From: an uncultured Luminiphilus sp.
GTDB taxonomy: Bacteria > Pseudomonadota > Gammaproteobacteria > Pseudomonadales > Halieaceae
Length of the DNA stretch: 64,000 bases
Assembly (NCBI GenBank): GCA_943787485.1
Contig: CALSMP010000005.1
Location: forward strand, 186,001 to 250,000
Direction of reading: 5' to 3'
Shown here: piece by piece, positions 46,297-56,093 of the stretch
How positions within the stretch are numbered: position 1 is the stretch's first letter
Layout: each line of letters opens with the position of its first letter
Made by a program: the position numbers and the translations under genes
Notes under the pieces: generated by a model
The model's database searches: none
Seen by the model: the letters and a program-made list of their open reading frames with translations, nothing else
What the model was told of the DNA's origin: nothing

Positions 46297-47400
46297 TCAG
46301 TGTCCGGCCCAACGCTTATCAAAGTCAACAACGACTCTGTCGCTTAAAGGATGCGCCTGGCAGGTCAAAATCATGCCATTGCTGACCTCGTCACCCGTTA
46401 GGCCTCGCTGAATATCCATCTCGACCTCCCCTTCAACCAGTAGCGCCTTGCAGGTGGAGCAAACGCCGCCTTTACAGGCGTATGGAAGATCGAGCCCCAA
46501 ATTCAACCCGGCATCAAGGAGGTTTTCTCCCGCCGCTGCCACATCGACGGTGTTGGCTCGACCATCGCTGATCATGGTGACTTTGGAAAGAAGTTCGGCG
46601 TGGGTCTGGGAACGGGCATGATGTTTCGCCACCCGAGCCTCGGCGTCCTCGGCGGAACTGCCGAAAAGCTCGTACAGCACCTTAGAGTCCTCGATACCTA
46701 TACCGGCTAAGCCACGCGAAACTTCTGAAATCATCGATTCGGGTCCACAGAGCATGAACCGATCAAAGCGGCGAAGATCTATAAGCCCGCTTTGCAATTG
46801 GGCACCCTTTTTGTTGTCGATGCGCCCATTTAACACCGGCGCATCCTGTTCCTCGCGGCTAAGGATGTTTATCCACTGAAACCGCTCCATGTATCGATTT
46901 TTCAAAAACGCGAGCTTTTGTCGGAACATAATCGTCGCGGTGCGCTGGTTGCCGTAAATGAGAGTCACCCGACTGTTTGGCTCGCCACGCAAAATTGATT
47001 GCATCAGGGACATCATGGGCGTGATTCCGGATCCCGCGGCGATAAATAGATACTGGCTCGCATCACAGGCATCGGGCTCGAGACAAAAGTGGCCCTGCGG
47101 CGACATCACCTCAAGCTCGGTGCCCACGGCAAGCTGATCGTTAATAAAATTTGAAAACACGCCACCGGCAACCCGCTTAACCGCAACCTCGAGCATGTCG
47201 TTTCCATCTGGAACGCAGATCGAATAAGAGCGACTGACCGTCACACCATCTATGACCGCTCGCATGGTGAGGTATTGCCCAGGACGGAATTTAAAGGCAT
47301 CCCGAAGATCCGGTGGGACCGCTAGGCCGACTCGAACCGCCGCGTCGGTATCAGGGATAATGTGGGCTACCGTCAAGGGATAAAACAGCTCGCTACTCAT
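46297..47400 (-). CDS. paaE: Ring-1,2-phenylacetyl-CoA epoxidase reductase subunit
   Basis: The 367-residue flavin reductase feeds electrons to the PaaA diiron site. It has a ferredoxin-NADP reductase module (FAD motif VSRSYSICVPD, NAD site FIAAGSGITPMMSLMQS) and a C-terminal plant-type 2Fe-2S ferredoxin (CKGGVCSTCKALL with a distant Cys in ILTCQAHPLS). Length matches the E. coli protein (356). It is two bases after paaD. Confidence 0.94.
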   Translation of the reverse strand: MSSELFYPLTVAHIIPDTDAAVRVGLAVPPDLRDAFKFRPGQYLTMRAVIDGVTVSRSYSICVPDGNDMLEVAVKRVAGGVFSNFINDQLAVGTELEVMSPQGHFCLEPDACDASQYLFIAAGSGITPMMSLMQSILRGEPNSRVTLIYGNQRTATIMFRQKLAFLKNRYMERFQWINILSREEQDAPVLNGRIDNKKGAQLQSGLIDLRRFDRFMLCGPESMISEVSRGLAGIGIEDSKVLYELFGSSAEDAEARVAKHHARSQTHAELLSKVTMISDGRANTVDVAAAGENLLDAGLNLGLDLPYACKGGVCSTCKALLVEGEVEMDIQRGLTGDEVSNGMILTCQAHPLSDRVVVDFDKRWAGH

Positions 47401-47402
47401 CG

Positions 47403-47930
47403 CTAGATCGCCTTCAACAAATCAAACGGCTCCAAACATGAGGCACAGCGAAAGAGCGCCTTGCAAGCCGTCGAACCAAACTCACTCACTGCCTCAACAT
47501 CAGTACTGCCACATTGAGGGCAGGTCGCCGCCGCGACCCCATCAAGAGGCGCCGCCACGCCGTAGCGCTGCAATTTTTCTCTCGCGGCAGAGGTCAGCCA
47601 GGCCGTTGTCCATGCCGGGCTCAAGGTCTTGACGACCCGCACATCGGGATAGCCCGCATCAGTCAATGCCTTACGCGCGTCCTCTTCCATGATCTGTAGT
47701 GCCGGACAACCAATATAGGTCGGTGTCAGCGTCAACACCACGACGTCACTTTCAAACCGCACGTCCTGAAGCACGCCGAGTTCGTACAGCGATATCACCG
47801 GGATTTCAGGATCCATCACATGATCGAGCAGGCGCCACAGCTCAGGCCACTCACTCTGCGCGCGTCGCTGACGGCGCTGCATTTCTTCCTCAGGAAGCAA
47901 AGGAATAAGGTTGTCCTTCGACAGAATCAC
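47403..47930 (-). CDS. paaD: Phenylacetyl-CoA epoxidase assembly protein PaaD
   Basis: PaaD belongs to the DUF59/MIP18 iron-sulfur assembly family and is needed for an active epoxidase. The domain core reads DHVMDPEIPVISLYELGVLQ, with LTPTYIGCPALQIM. A C-terminal zinc-ribbon-like set of cysteines follows (CPQCGS...CKALFRCASC). The start is placed at GTG 47930, ten bases after paaC, because the ORF start at 48008 lies inside paaC; an ATG near 47884 is another option. Confidence 0.9.
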   Translation of the reverse strand: MILSKDNLIPLLPEEEMQRRQRRAQSEWPELWRLLDHVMDPEIPVISLYELGVLQDVRFESDVVVLTLTPTYIGCPALQIMEEDARKALTDAGYPDVRVVKTLSPAWTTAWLTSAAREKLQRYGVAAPLDGVAAATCPQCGSTDVEAVSEFGSTACKALFRCASCLEPFDLLKAI

Positions 47931-47940
47931 TCGGCCAGTC

Positions 47941-48699
47941 TCACCAGCGCAACCCTGGGTAGGCCCGCTGCATAAACTGTAATTCCGCAAGCAGGAACCC
48001 CAGGTCATCAGTGTGAATACCCCGACGCCCTCCCTCGACCGCCCAATCGGTATCTGGCACCGTCAAGGTTGCTTCAGTCAGTACCTCAGAGACCGACTCG
48101 AACCATGGAGCACGCAACGCCTCGGTATCTACCGCGATGCCCGCTTCAATCAGTGTGGCAGCCAGTGCGTCGACTTCAAACATTTCGTTGGTATACCCCC
48201 ACAACTCATCGACGGCCTTCTGGGCGCGGCTGTGACTCTCGTTAGTGCCATCGCCAAGACGCAGCATCCACTCCCTGCCCCGTCTGACATGATAAGTAGC
48301 CTCTTTTTCGGCCTTGGCAGCGATCCCCGCCAATCGGCTGTCATCGCTATGTTTCAGCTTCTCCATAAACAACAGAGCCAAACTGTCGAATAAAAACTGG
48401 CGCACGATGGTGAAGGCAAAATCACCTCGAGGAAGCTCGCAAATAAGCAGGTTGCTGAATTCGCGCACATCACGGGTATAGGCGAAAGTGTCTTCAGTGG
48501 CGTCGCCTCCGCTCAGTTCGGCGGCGTACTGGTAAAACAGGCGCGCCCTCCCGACAAAATCGAGCGCCACATTGGTGAGCGCAATGTCCTCCTCAAGAAA
48601 CGGTGCACGACTTGTCCACTCGGATAACCGATGTCCAAGAATAAGTGCATCGTCTCCCAGTCGAAGGCAATACGTTTTGACGGCCTCATTCACGGTCAT
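47941..48699 (-). CDS. paaC: Phenylacetyl-CoA epoxidase structural subunit PaaC
   Basis: The 252-residue ferritin-like subunit pairs with PaaA. Recognisable text is LGDDALILGHRLSEWTSRAP, VALDFVGRARLFYQYAAEL and EKEATYHVRRGREWMLRLGD. It lacks a full diiron site, as known for PaaC. Its ATG overlaps the paaB stop (ATGA), and the gene is intact. Confidence 0.94.
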   Translation of the reverse strand: MTVNEAVKTYCLRLGDDALILGHRLSEWTSRAPFLEEDIALTNVALDFVGRARLFYQYAAELSGGDATEDTFAYTRDVREFSNLLICELPRGDFAFTIVRQFLFDSLALLFMEKLKHSDDSRLAGIAAKAEKEATYHVRRGREWMLRLGDGTNESHSRAQKAVDELWGYTNEMFEVDALAATLIEAGIAVDTEALRAPWFESVSEVLTEATLTVPDTDWAVEGGRRGIHTDDLGFLLAELQFMQRAYPGLRW

Positions 48700-48980
48700 A
48701 AACTGTCAATACCCTCAGGTAAGTCATACATTGCAGCATGGCGATAAGGCTTGTCGTCGAGTGGGTCGTAGAAGCTATCGCAGTCTGACTCCTGAGATGC
48801 GGTGATATCTCCAGCCGCAACCACCCAGAGGCTAACGCCCTCACTACGGCGGGTATAAACGTCACGCGCATATTCCAGCGCCTGCTCGGGGTCGTCGGCA
48901 TGCAGGCTGCCGACATGCTTGTGATCGAGGCCTCGGCGAGATCGCACGAACACTTCGTAAAGCTTCAGCTCGTCAGACAT
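48696..48980 (-). CDS. paaB: Phenylacetyl-CoA epoxidase subunit PaaB
   Basis: The 94-residue protein shows the PaaB signature (YEVFVRSRRGLDHKHVGSLH and DPEQALEYARDVYTRR). It joins the PaaAC dimers in the epoxidase complex. The gene is intact, 24 bases after paaA and overlapping paaC. Confidence 0.95.
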   Translation of the reverse strand: MSDELKLYEVFVRSRRGLDHKHVGSLHADDPEQALEYARDVYTRRSEGVSLWVVAAGDITASQESDCDSFYDPLDDKPYRHAAMYDLPEGIDSL

Positions 48981-49004
48981 GAATTCAGACTCCTTCGGGC
49001 CTTG

Positions 49005-49962
49005 TCAGGCTGCATCGTGACGCCGGGACCGACGCTTCTTGTCATAACACGCCATGGCCTCGCGCACCCAAACGCCCTCGGCATGCGCCTCCACGTGATG
49101 GGCAAGCCGCTGCCGATTACAGGGGCCGTTACCTTTAATCACGCGCTCAAATTCCTCCCAGTCGATGTCACCAAAATCGTAGTGCCCGCGCTCTTCATTC
49201 CAGGCCAATGCGGGATCCGGCACTTTCAGGCCGATCGCAAGCGCCTGCTGCACCGCTTGGTCAACATACTGCTGTCGAAGATCATCGTTGCTTCGACGTT
49301 TTATTTTCCACTTCATGGACTGCGCCGAATGTGCAGACTCGCCGTCGTGGGGACCAAACATCATGAGGGAAGGCCACCACCATCGATCGAGAGCATCTTG
49401 AGCCATCGCGCGCTGCTGCTCATTACCTTGCATCAGCGTCATCATGATGTTGTAACCCTGGCGCTGGTGAAAGCTTTCCTCTTTACAAATACGAACCATC
49501 GCCCGGGCATAGGGGCCGTAAGAAGTATTCTGCAGAGACACCTGGTTGACGATCGCCGCACTGTCTACTAACCATCCAATGGCGCCCACGTCAGCCCAGG
49601 TCAACGAGGGATAATTGAAGATCGAGGCGTATTTGCTGGCCCCCGTATGTAGCCGATCAATTAATTCCTCGCGAGTAATACCGAGGGTCTCAGCCGCGGC
49701 GTAGAGATAAAGTCCATGCCCCGCCTCATCCTGAACCTTGGCCAGCAGAATGGCTTTACGCTCGAGGGACGGCGCACGGGTTATCCAATTGCCCTCGGGC
49801 TGCTCCCCAATGACCTCGGAGTGTGCGTGCTGCGAGATCTGGCGGATAAGCGTTTGTCGATATTTTTCCGGCATCCAATCCTTGGGCTCGATCTTCTGTT
49901 CTGCATCGATCCGCGTCTGAAAACTTCTCGTCATTTGGCATGGCGACTACATTTTCTGACAT
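49005..49962 (-). CDS. paaA: Phenylacetyl-CoA epoxidase catalytic subunit PaaA (5' frame break)
   Basis: PaaA holds the diiron centre that epoxidises phenylacetyl-CoA. The iron-binding helices are seen in [20 protein letters not shown] and [13 protein letters not shown]. The expected start is ATG 49962 ([14 protein letters not shown]), but a TTTT run near 49923-49926 shifts the frame before [16 protein letters not shown]. The ORF from ATG 49934 gives the correct body (309 residues) with a few altered N-terminal residues. I treat this as a one-base homopolymer error or a re-positioned start. Confidence 0.92.
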
Positions 49963-49992
49963 GACACTCTCCGGTTGCCCCTTGGCTGCTTG

Positions 49993-51203
49993 TTAAATTC
50001 GTTCAATCACCAAGGCAATACCTTGGCCGACTCCGATACACATGGTGCAAAGCGCGTACTTTCCTTGACGCCTCACTAATTCATACATGGCCGCTGTGAC
50101 CAGTCGCGCGCCGCTCATTCCCAGCGGATGACCCAGGCTAATGGCACCCCCATTCGGATTGACGTGCTCCGCATCGTCGGGCAATCCCAGACCTCGTAAG
50201 ACTGCCAAGCCCTGAGCAGCAAAGGCCTCATTCAATTCGATGACGTCCATTTGATCGATGGACAGACCAGCCTGACGCAGTACTTTCTGAGCAGCATCCA
50301 CAGGGCCATAGCCCATAATGCGGGGTTCGATACCGGAGGTTGCCATCGCCAGTACCCGCGCATTGGGGATCAACGAGTGCTCAACGGCCGCCTGCTCGGA
50401 TGCAATTAATAGCGCACACGCACCATCATTCACACTTGATGCGTTACCGGCGGTTACGGTACCCCCCCCCCCCGAAAGGGTGTCGGCAACGTCGCCAGCT
50501 TCTCAAGCGTGGTGTCGGATCGCGGCCCCTCATCCCCAGACACACGAAGCGGCTCCCCCTCGACGCTGCGGCACCTCCACAGTGACCAGTTCGGCATCAA
50601 AAGTTCCGTTGGCCTGTGCACGGAGGGCGCGCTGGTGGGACCGATAAGCAACGCATCTTGATCCACGCGGCTGACGCCAAATTGTTCAGCGACATTTTCC
50701 GCGGTTTCGGGCATGGAGTCGGTTCCCCATTTTTTCTGGAAGGCTTTGTTAACAAAGCGCCAGCCGATGGTTGTATCGTAAGTCTGGATATTGCGATCGA
50801 AGCCAGCCCCGGCTTTGCCAAACACAAAGGGTGCCCGACTCATCGACTCGACCCCCCCAGCAATCGCGCATTGAATTTCGCCAGACTTGATGGCTCTCGC
50901 CGCACTGCCCACGGCATCCATGCCCGAACCGCAGAGACGATTTAGCGTGACGCCCGGCACTGACATAGGAAGGCCCGCCAGCAGGCTACTCATGCGGGCG
51001 ATGTTGCGATTGTCTTCGCCCGCCTGATTGGCACAGCCTAACCACACGTCATCCAATGCTGCCCAGTCAAACTGAGGGGTGCGCGTTACCAAGGCTCTCA
51101 GGGGTATGGCGGCCAAATCATCGGTTCGAATGGAAGACAAACTACCGCCGTAACGTCCGATCGGGGTTCGCACAGCGTCACAAAGTAATGCTTGCTTAGT
51201 CAC
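49993..51203 (-). pseudogene. paaJ: 3-oxoadipyl-CoA/3-oxo-5,6-dehydrosuberyl-CoA thiolase, frame broken
   Basis: The thiolase releases acetyl-CoA in the last steps of phenylacetate breakdown. The N-terminal frame from GTG 51203 has the active-site Cys (VTLNRLCGSGMDAVGSAARA). The frame is lost at about 50640, regained by about 50540 (TTLEKLATLPTPFRGG), lost at a 12-base C run (50462-50473), and regained as ASEQAAVEH...VIELNEAFAAQ and NPNGGAISLGHPLGMSG to the stop at 49993. At least three indels are needed. All catalytic residues survive in one frame or another. The GTGA overlap with paaI is intact. Sequence error is the likelier cause. Confidence 0.88.
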
Positions 51204-51648
51204 GACGCACCCTCATCGCCTGCCACCAGCGCGCCGCCGATAGTCGCCGAGTTGCCTCTAAATTCAGCAACCACCTGTCCCAGCTGATTGACTACTTGTA
51301 CATCGTACACGCCGGTTCTTTTCCCTTGATGCACGACCTGCGCGGTAGCGGTCAGAACATCTTCAAGCTTTGCTGACTTCAAAAAGTCAATGCGCGCACC
51401 CGCCCGCAACCGTGACCCTGGTTCCTGCTGTTACAGGCAAACGCAAAGGCGCTGTCCGCCAAGGTAAAGATGAACCCGCCATGACACAGACCGTGACCAT
51501 TAACCATGTCCTGACGAACCGGCATGGAGATAACCGCGGCGCCAGCGGTTACCGATACCAAGGTCATGCCTAGCCCCTGGGTCGCGTGGTCACCAGACCA
51601 CATCGCATCCGCCGCCCGTTGCGCCAAGTTATCTGTAGCTTCAGTCAT
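51200..51648 (-). pseudogene. paaI: PaaI-type hydroxyphenylacetyl-CoA thioesterase, frame broken
   Basis: PaaI is a hotdog thioesterase that releases CoA from stalled phenylacetyl-CoA derivatives. The first frame gives MTEATDNLAQRAADAMWSGD and the hotdog helix NGHGLCHGGFIFTLADSAFA. The frame breaks near 51400, and AGARIDFLKSAKLEDVLTA continues in the next frame to 51200. Joined length is about 148 residues, as in the family. The start overlaps the paaG stop (ATGA), so the operon layout is preserved. Confidence 0.87.
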
Positions 51649-52437
51649 CGGCCTTTGTACTCAGGTTTGCGCTTCTCGAGGAAGGCCTTAACGCCCTCGG
51701 CATAATCTTCGGTAAAACCCCGCTGTGCGCATGAGCGACTTTTCGAGCTCGAGCTGATCATCCAGTGAATGGGTCATCGACGCGGCGAAGGCTTGTTTGG
51801 TGAAGGCAAAGCCGCGTGTTGGTTGCGTCGCCAGGTGAGTGGCAAGCCCCATGACGGTGCTCATAAGTTCGTCATCATCGACGACTTCCCAGATCAACCC
51901 CCACTCCTTGGCTTGCTCGGCAGACACTTTAGGCATCAGCATGGCCATGCCTTTTGCCCGCGCCATACCCACCAAGCGCGGAAGGTGCCAAGTGCCCCCC
52001 GAGTCTGGAATCAAGCCGAGCATGGCAAAGGACTCCACGAACTTAGCCGAGCGTGCTGCAAACACGAGATCACAGGCGAGCGCGATGTTTGCTCCCGCAC
52101 CCCGCTGCGACGCCGTTCACCGCGCAAATCACAGGCTTTTCCATCGACGTGATACGCCTGATCAGCGGGTTGTAGAACTTCTCGACCGAATCCCCCGAGA
52201 TCAATGCGCTCGCCCGGCGCGATATTGCGATCGTTCAAATCCTGACCGGCGCAAAATCCACGTCCCGCTCCGGTAATGACTACGGCGCGAATCGACTCGT
52301 CCTCCGCAGCAAGTGCAAGCGCCTCTGCGACTTCGACATGCATGTCAGCGGTAAAGCTGTTCAAGCTGTCGGGGGCGATTGAGCGTCAGGCATGCGACCC
52401 CCTGTGCCACGTCGAAAAGAATGTGCTGGTAGGCCAT
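51645..52437 (-). pseudogene. paaG: 1,2-epoxyphenylacetyl-CoA isomerase PaaG, frame broken
   Basis: PaaG is a crotonase-fold isomerase that turns the epoxide into the oxepin. Starting at ATG 52437 (MAYQHILFDVAQGVACLTLN) the frame breaks at a five-C run near 52375. It continues SFTADMHVEVAEALALAAED and GAGRGFCAGQDLNDRNIAPG, breaks again near 52195 and 52100, then reads AARSAKFVESFAMLGLIPDS, and breaks once more near 51725 before KRKPEYKGR. Four indels restore a full family-length protein of about 263 residues. The start lies two bases after the paaZ stop. Confidence 0.87.
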
Positions 52438-52439
52438 TC

Positions 52440-54486
52440 CTATACCTCCCGTCGCTCGACGAGCGTCAATATGTCGTAGACGGCAACCGGCGCTCCCTCC
52501 TGGTTACTGACTTCAACCGCCCACACCACAACACCATTCGGTTTTTCGTCACCCCGGGGCGCCTTTTTGATTTTTCGCTTGACCGTCAGCTTGCACTGGA
52601 TAGTGGTCCCCGCGGGGCACCGGCTCGACGAACCGCAGGCCTTCCAGCCCGTAATTTGCGATCACAGGTCCCGGCGGCCGGATCGACAAACATGCCGGCC
52701 GCAGCGGAAATAACGAAATAACCATGTGCCACGCGCTGACCAAAGAATGAATCCTTGGCTGCGATTTCATCAAAGTGAGCATAGAAGTGGTCACCACTGA
52801 TACACCCAAAGTTCACGATATCGGCTTCGGTGACGGTACGTCTGTGGGTTATCAGCGTTTCGCCGATCTGCAAATCGTCAAAGTATTTTTTGAACGGATG
52901 AATCGGATCGCTTATCTCCCGTGCTCCCCGATGATATTCGCGGGTTATGGCGGTGAGCGTGGTGGGTGAACCTTGGATAGCCGTTCGCTGCATGTAATGC
53001 TTGACCGCTCTAAGGCCGCCAAGCTCTTCGCCGCCGCCCGCTCTGCCGGGGCCGCCGTGAATGAGATTCGCTAGGGGCGAGCCGTGTCCGGTCGACTCTT
53101 TCGCACAGTCTTTGTTCACGATTAGCATCCGCCCGTGCCAGGGGGCGGCACCTAAAATCAGCGTGCGTGCCTCCACATCGTCAGCGGTAAACACCGAGGC
53201 CACCAACGACCCCTTGCCCAAGCGGGCAATGTCCACCGCCTCGCCTAGAGAGTGATAGGGCATCACCGTAGCAACGGGACCAAAGGCCTCTATCGCTATG
53301 CACCCGCGTCGCACTCAACGGCGAATCACACCGCAGCAACGTCGGTGGGTAAAAGCTTCCCGGGTTAGCCTCTAGTCCGGCGAGCGCCATCTCTCGCTCG
53401 CCACCGACAACGACCGACGCCTCTTCACACAGTTCCAACACCCGCGCATGAACATCCTCTGCCTGCGCTTTGCTGACTAACGCACCGAGACGCACTTCTT
53501 CCAGGGCGGGATCACCCGCCGTTATCTTGCCAAGCCGCTGGCTCACTGCATCGACCACCGCATCCATCAACTCAGCCGGAACGATGACTCGCCGTATTGC
53601 CGTACACTTCTGCCCGGCCTTGGACGTCATTTCACGCACAACTTCCTTGACGAAGAGTTCAAACTCGTCATCAGTCGGCTGTACCGACTGACCCAGAATG
53701 GCGCAGTTAAGTGAATCCGCCTCCATCGTGAACGGAATACTGTTGGCCAACAGGTTAGGATGATTCTTTAGCGCTTGCCCGGTCGCAGCTGACCCAGTAA
53801 AAGTAACCACATCCTGCTCGTTCAAATGATCCAACAAATCATCGATGCTCCCGCAAACAAGTTGGATCGCACCCTCGGGCAACAAGCCGATATTAATTAT
53901 TTCTTCGACGATAGCCTTGGTCAGGTAGGCGGTTGGCGTTGCGGGCTTAATGATGACCGGCACCCCAGCAGCCAAGCTCGGCGCCACTTTTTCGAGCATG
54001 CCCCACACCGGAAAGTTGTAGGCATTGATGTGGACAGCAACGCCAGGTTTTGACGTGAGAATGTGACGCCCCCACAAACGTGCCATTACGCGAGAGCCCC
54101 TCCATTTCGCCCTCAAGCAGGACCGTATCGTTTGGAAACTCGCGCGTCACAAGACTGGCATAACTGAACACCGTGCCAATACCACCCTCGATGTCAGGCC
54201 AGGCGTCGGCGCGGGTTGTTCCGGTCTTGAAAGACAACGTGTAGAAGTCTTCCTTTTTGGCCATGAGCAGCTTAGCGGTTTCCTTCAGCGCTATCGCCCG
54301 CTCGTGGAAGGTCATGGCCCGCAGCGCGACACCTCCGACCCGACGGCCGTATTCGACCACCTCGCGCATATTGATGCCGCTCGAATCCACGTGGCACACG
54401 GGTTCACCGCGGACAGCATCCACAACCGGCCTGCCCTCTCCAGACCCTGTAACCCACTTTCCTTGGACATAGCTTTCAAGCTTCAT
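52440..54486 (-). pseudogene. paaZ: Bifunctional PaaZ (oxepin-CoA hydrolase/aldehyde dehydrogenase), frame broken
   Basis: PaaZ opens the oxepin ring and oxidises the resulting aldehyde. The N-terminal aldehyde dehydrogenase part runs MKLESYVQGKWVTGSGEG through AYNFPVWGMLEKVAPSLA and the Cys region SKAGQKCTAIRRV. The C-terminal MaoC-type hydratase part includes [20 protein letters not shown] and [14 protein letters not shown]. Breaks occur at a C run at 54069-54073 and near 53300, 52670 and 52615; the stop is TAG 52440. The restored length is about 681 residues, equal to E. coli PaaZ. First gene of the paa operon, divergent from an amidase. Confidence 0.88.
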
Positions 54487-54550
54487 GACTGGGGCGGCTC
54501 CGTTCCAGCTTCAACTTCGAAATGATACATAAATTATTCAAAACTAGGAA

Positions 54551-54575
54551 GACCTGTAATATATTATTGACCTGT
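54551..54575. repeat. Direct repeat GACCTGT x2 in the paaZ-amidase divergent region
   Basis: GACCTGT occurs at 54551-54557 and 54569-54575, 18 bp apart start to start, around an AT-rich stretch. The 149-bp region holds the promoters of paaZ (minus) and the amidase (plus). Repeats of this spacing suit a regulator on one face of the helix. No PaaX or PaaR gene is in the window. Confidence 0.4.
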
Positions 54576-54635
54576 CTCAAGCGGTAATCTGGCAGTCAGC
54601 GGGCCACCCCGCATCGCACGACATTGGAGATACTC

Positions 54636-56087
54636 ATGGATAAGTACATAGCGCCTCTGAACAGCCTGCCGAGGGTCAGTCACCCCTTTAGAATGCTGCT
54701 TACGATGTTGATCGGATTCTGGCTGACGGGTTGCTCGAAACCAGAGCCTGCCGCACCCGCTGATGACGAAGCGCGAGTTGCGGAGGAATCGGTTGAACTG
54801 ATTCATCAGAGCCCCATGAGCGCCAATACCACGCCTCATCGAGCTTTCATCACGCAGGCCGAGTTGCCACCGCTTGGGGAAGGACCACTCAGCGGCGTGC
54901 GCATCGGCGTTAAAGACAACATCCATGTCGCTGGTCTACCCAATACCGCCGGCACGCCCTCTTTTGATGCTCTCGTGCCGGCACAGGACGCTCTCCTTGT
55001 TAAACGACTTAGGAAGGCTGGTGGCATTATCGCCGGCAAGAATAATCTCCATGAACTCGCCTATGGCATCACCAGTGCGAACGGCGCCTATGGCATCGTG
55101 CAAAATGCCACTGATCCCTCGCTATTGGCGGGTGGCAGCAGTGGCGGGACGGCTGTGGCGGTTGCCCTCGGGCTGGTCGATATGGGTGTTGGAACGGATA
55201 CGGGAGGATCGGTCCGCATACCTGCCGCATTAAATGGGATTGTAGGCTTTAGACCCACGACCGGGCGCTACCCCAACGACGGCATGACGCTTATCTCAGG
55301 TACGCGTGATACCGCCGGCCCCATCACGGCTAACGTCACAGATGCGGCGGTGCTGGATACAGTGCTATCCGGCGCCCTTCCCAATGAGCTGCCAGCGGTA
55401 ACCCTCAAGGGTGTGCGACTAGGGGTCCCCCGCGGCTACTTTTATGACAACCTGAGTCCCCGCGTGTCCGCTGCCATGAACCACTCCCTCGAGGCCCTCA
55501 AAGCTGCCGGGGTCGAGCTTGTCGAAGCCGATATCGAAAATGTGGGTGCGCTAAGCGCTGCCGTGGGCTTTCCCGTGGTGCTTTATGAGACCAATCTACT
55601 GCTCCGGGAGTACCTGCTGACCCACCGTCCCGATCTCAGTATTGAAGATTTTCTCGATAGCATTGCCAGCCCGGACGTTAAAGCCGTGGTCGGGGATGCA
55701 CTCGCTGGGGTCATCGATGAGGCGACCTACCAAGCAGCGGTAACCGAGCACCGGGCGGCCTTGCAAGCGGCTTACCAGAACTATTTCGAAGGCCACGCAG
55801 TATCCGCCGTGATATTCCCAACGACGCCGATCGAAGCACAGCCCATTGCAACCAGTCTCGAGATGGTCACCCTGAATGGGGCGAGCGCGCCAACCTTTAT
55901 GACATATATCCGCAACACAGATCCGGGTTCCAATGCAGGCGTCCCTGGCATAAGCCTCCCTGCACTTGTTACCGAACCCGGCCCACCAGTGGGGCTGGAA
56001 CTCGATGGTCCCCGCGGCAGCGACCGGGACCTTTTAGCTTTGGCTCTGGCGGTTGAGGCGCTATTCATCTCCGCTCAGAATCCTTGA
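54636..56087 (+). CDS. Amidase-signature lipoprotein
   Basis: From ATG 54636 (after GGAGA) the 483-residue protein has a lipoprotein signal (LTMLIGFWLTGC). Its amidase core includes the catalytic Lys in GVRIGVKDNIHVAG, the loop LAGGSSGGTAVAVALG and DTGGSVRIPAAL. It resembles indoleacetamide or mandelamide hydrolases. A membrane-anchored, outward-facing arylamide hydrolase next to paaZ would deliver phenylacetate from phenylacetamide; this is inference. The next gene starts six bases after its stop. Confidence 0.82.
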   Translation: MDKYIAPLNSLPRVSHPFRMLLTMLIGFWLTGCSKPEPAAPADDEARVAEESVELIHQSPMSANTTPHRAFITQAELPPLGEGPLSGVRIGVKDNIHVAGLPNTAGTPSFDALVPAQDALLVKRLRKAGGIIAGKNNLHELAYGITSANGAYGIVQNATDPSLLAGGSSGGTAVAVALGLVDMGVGTDTGGSVRIPAALNGIVGFRPTTGRYPNDGMTLISGTRDTAGPITANVTDAAVLDTVLSGALPNELPAVTLKGVRLGVPRGYFYDNLSPRVSAAMNHSLEALKAAGVELVEADIENVGALSAAVGFPVVLYETNLLLREYLLTHRPDLSIEDFLDSIASPDVKAVVGDALAGVIDEATYQAAVTEHRAALQAAYQNYFEGHAVSAVIFPTTPIEAQPIATSLEMVTLNGASAPTFMTYIRNTDPGSNAGVPGISLPALVTEPGPPVGLELDGPRGSDRDLLALALAVEALFISAQNP

Positions 56088-56093
56088 ACCCCC

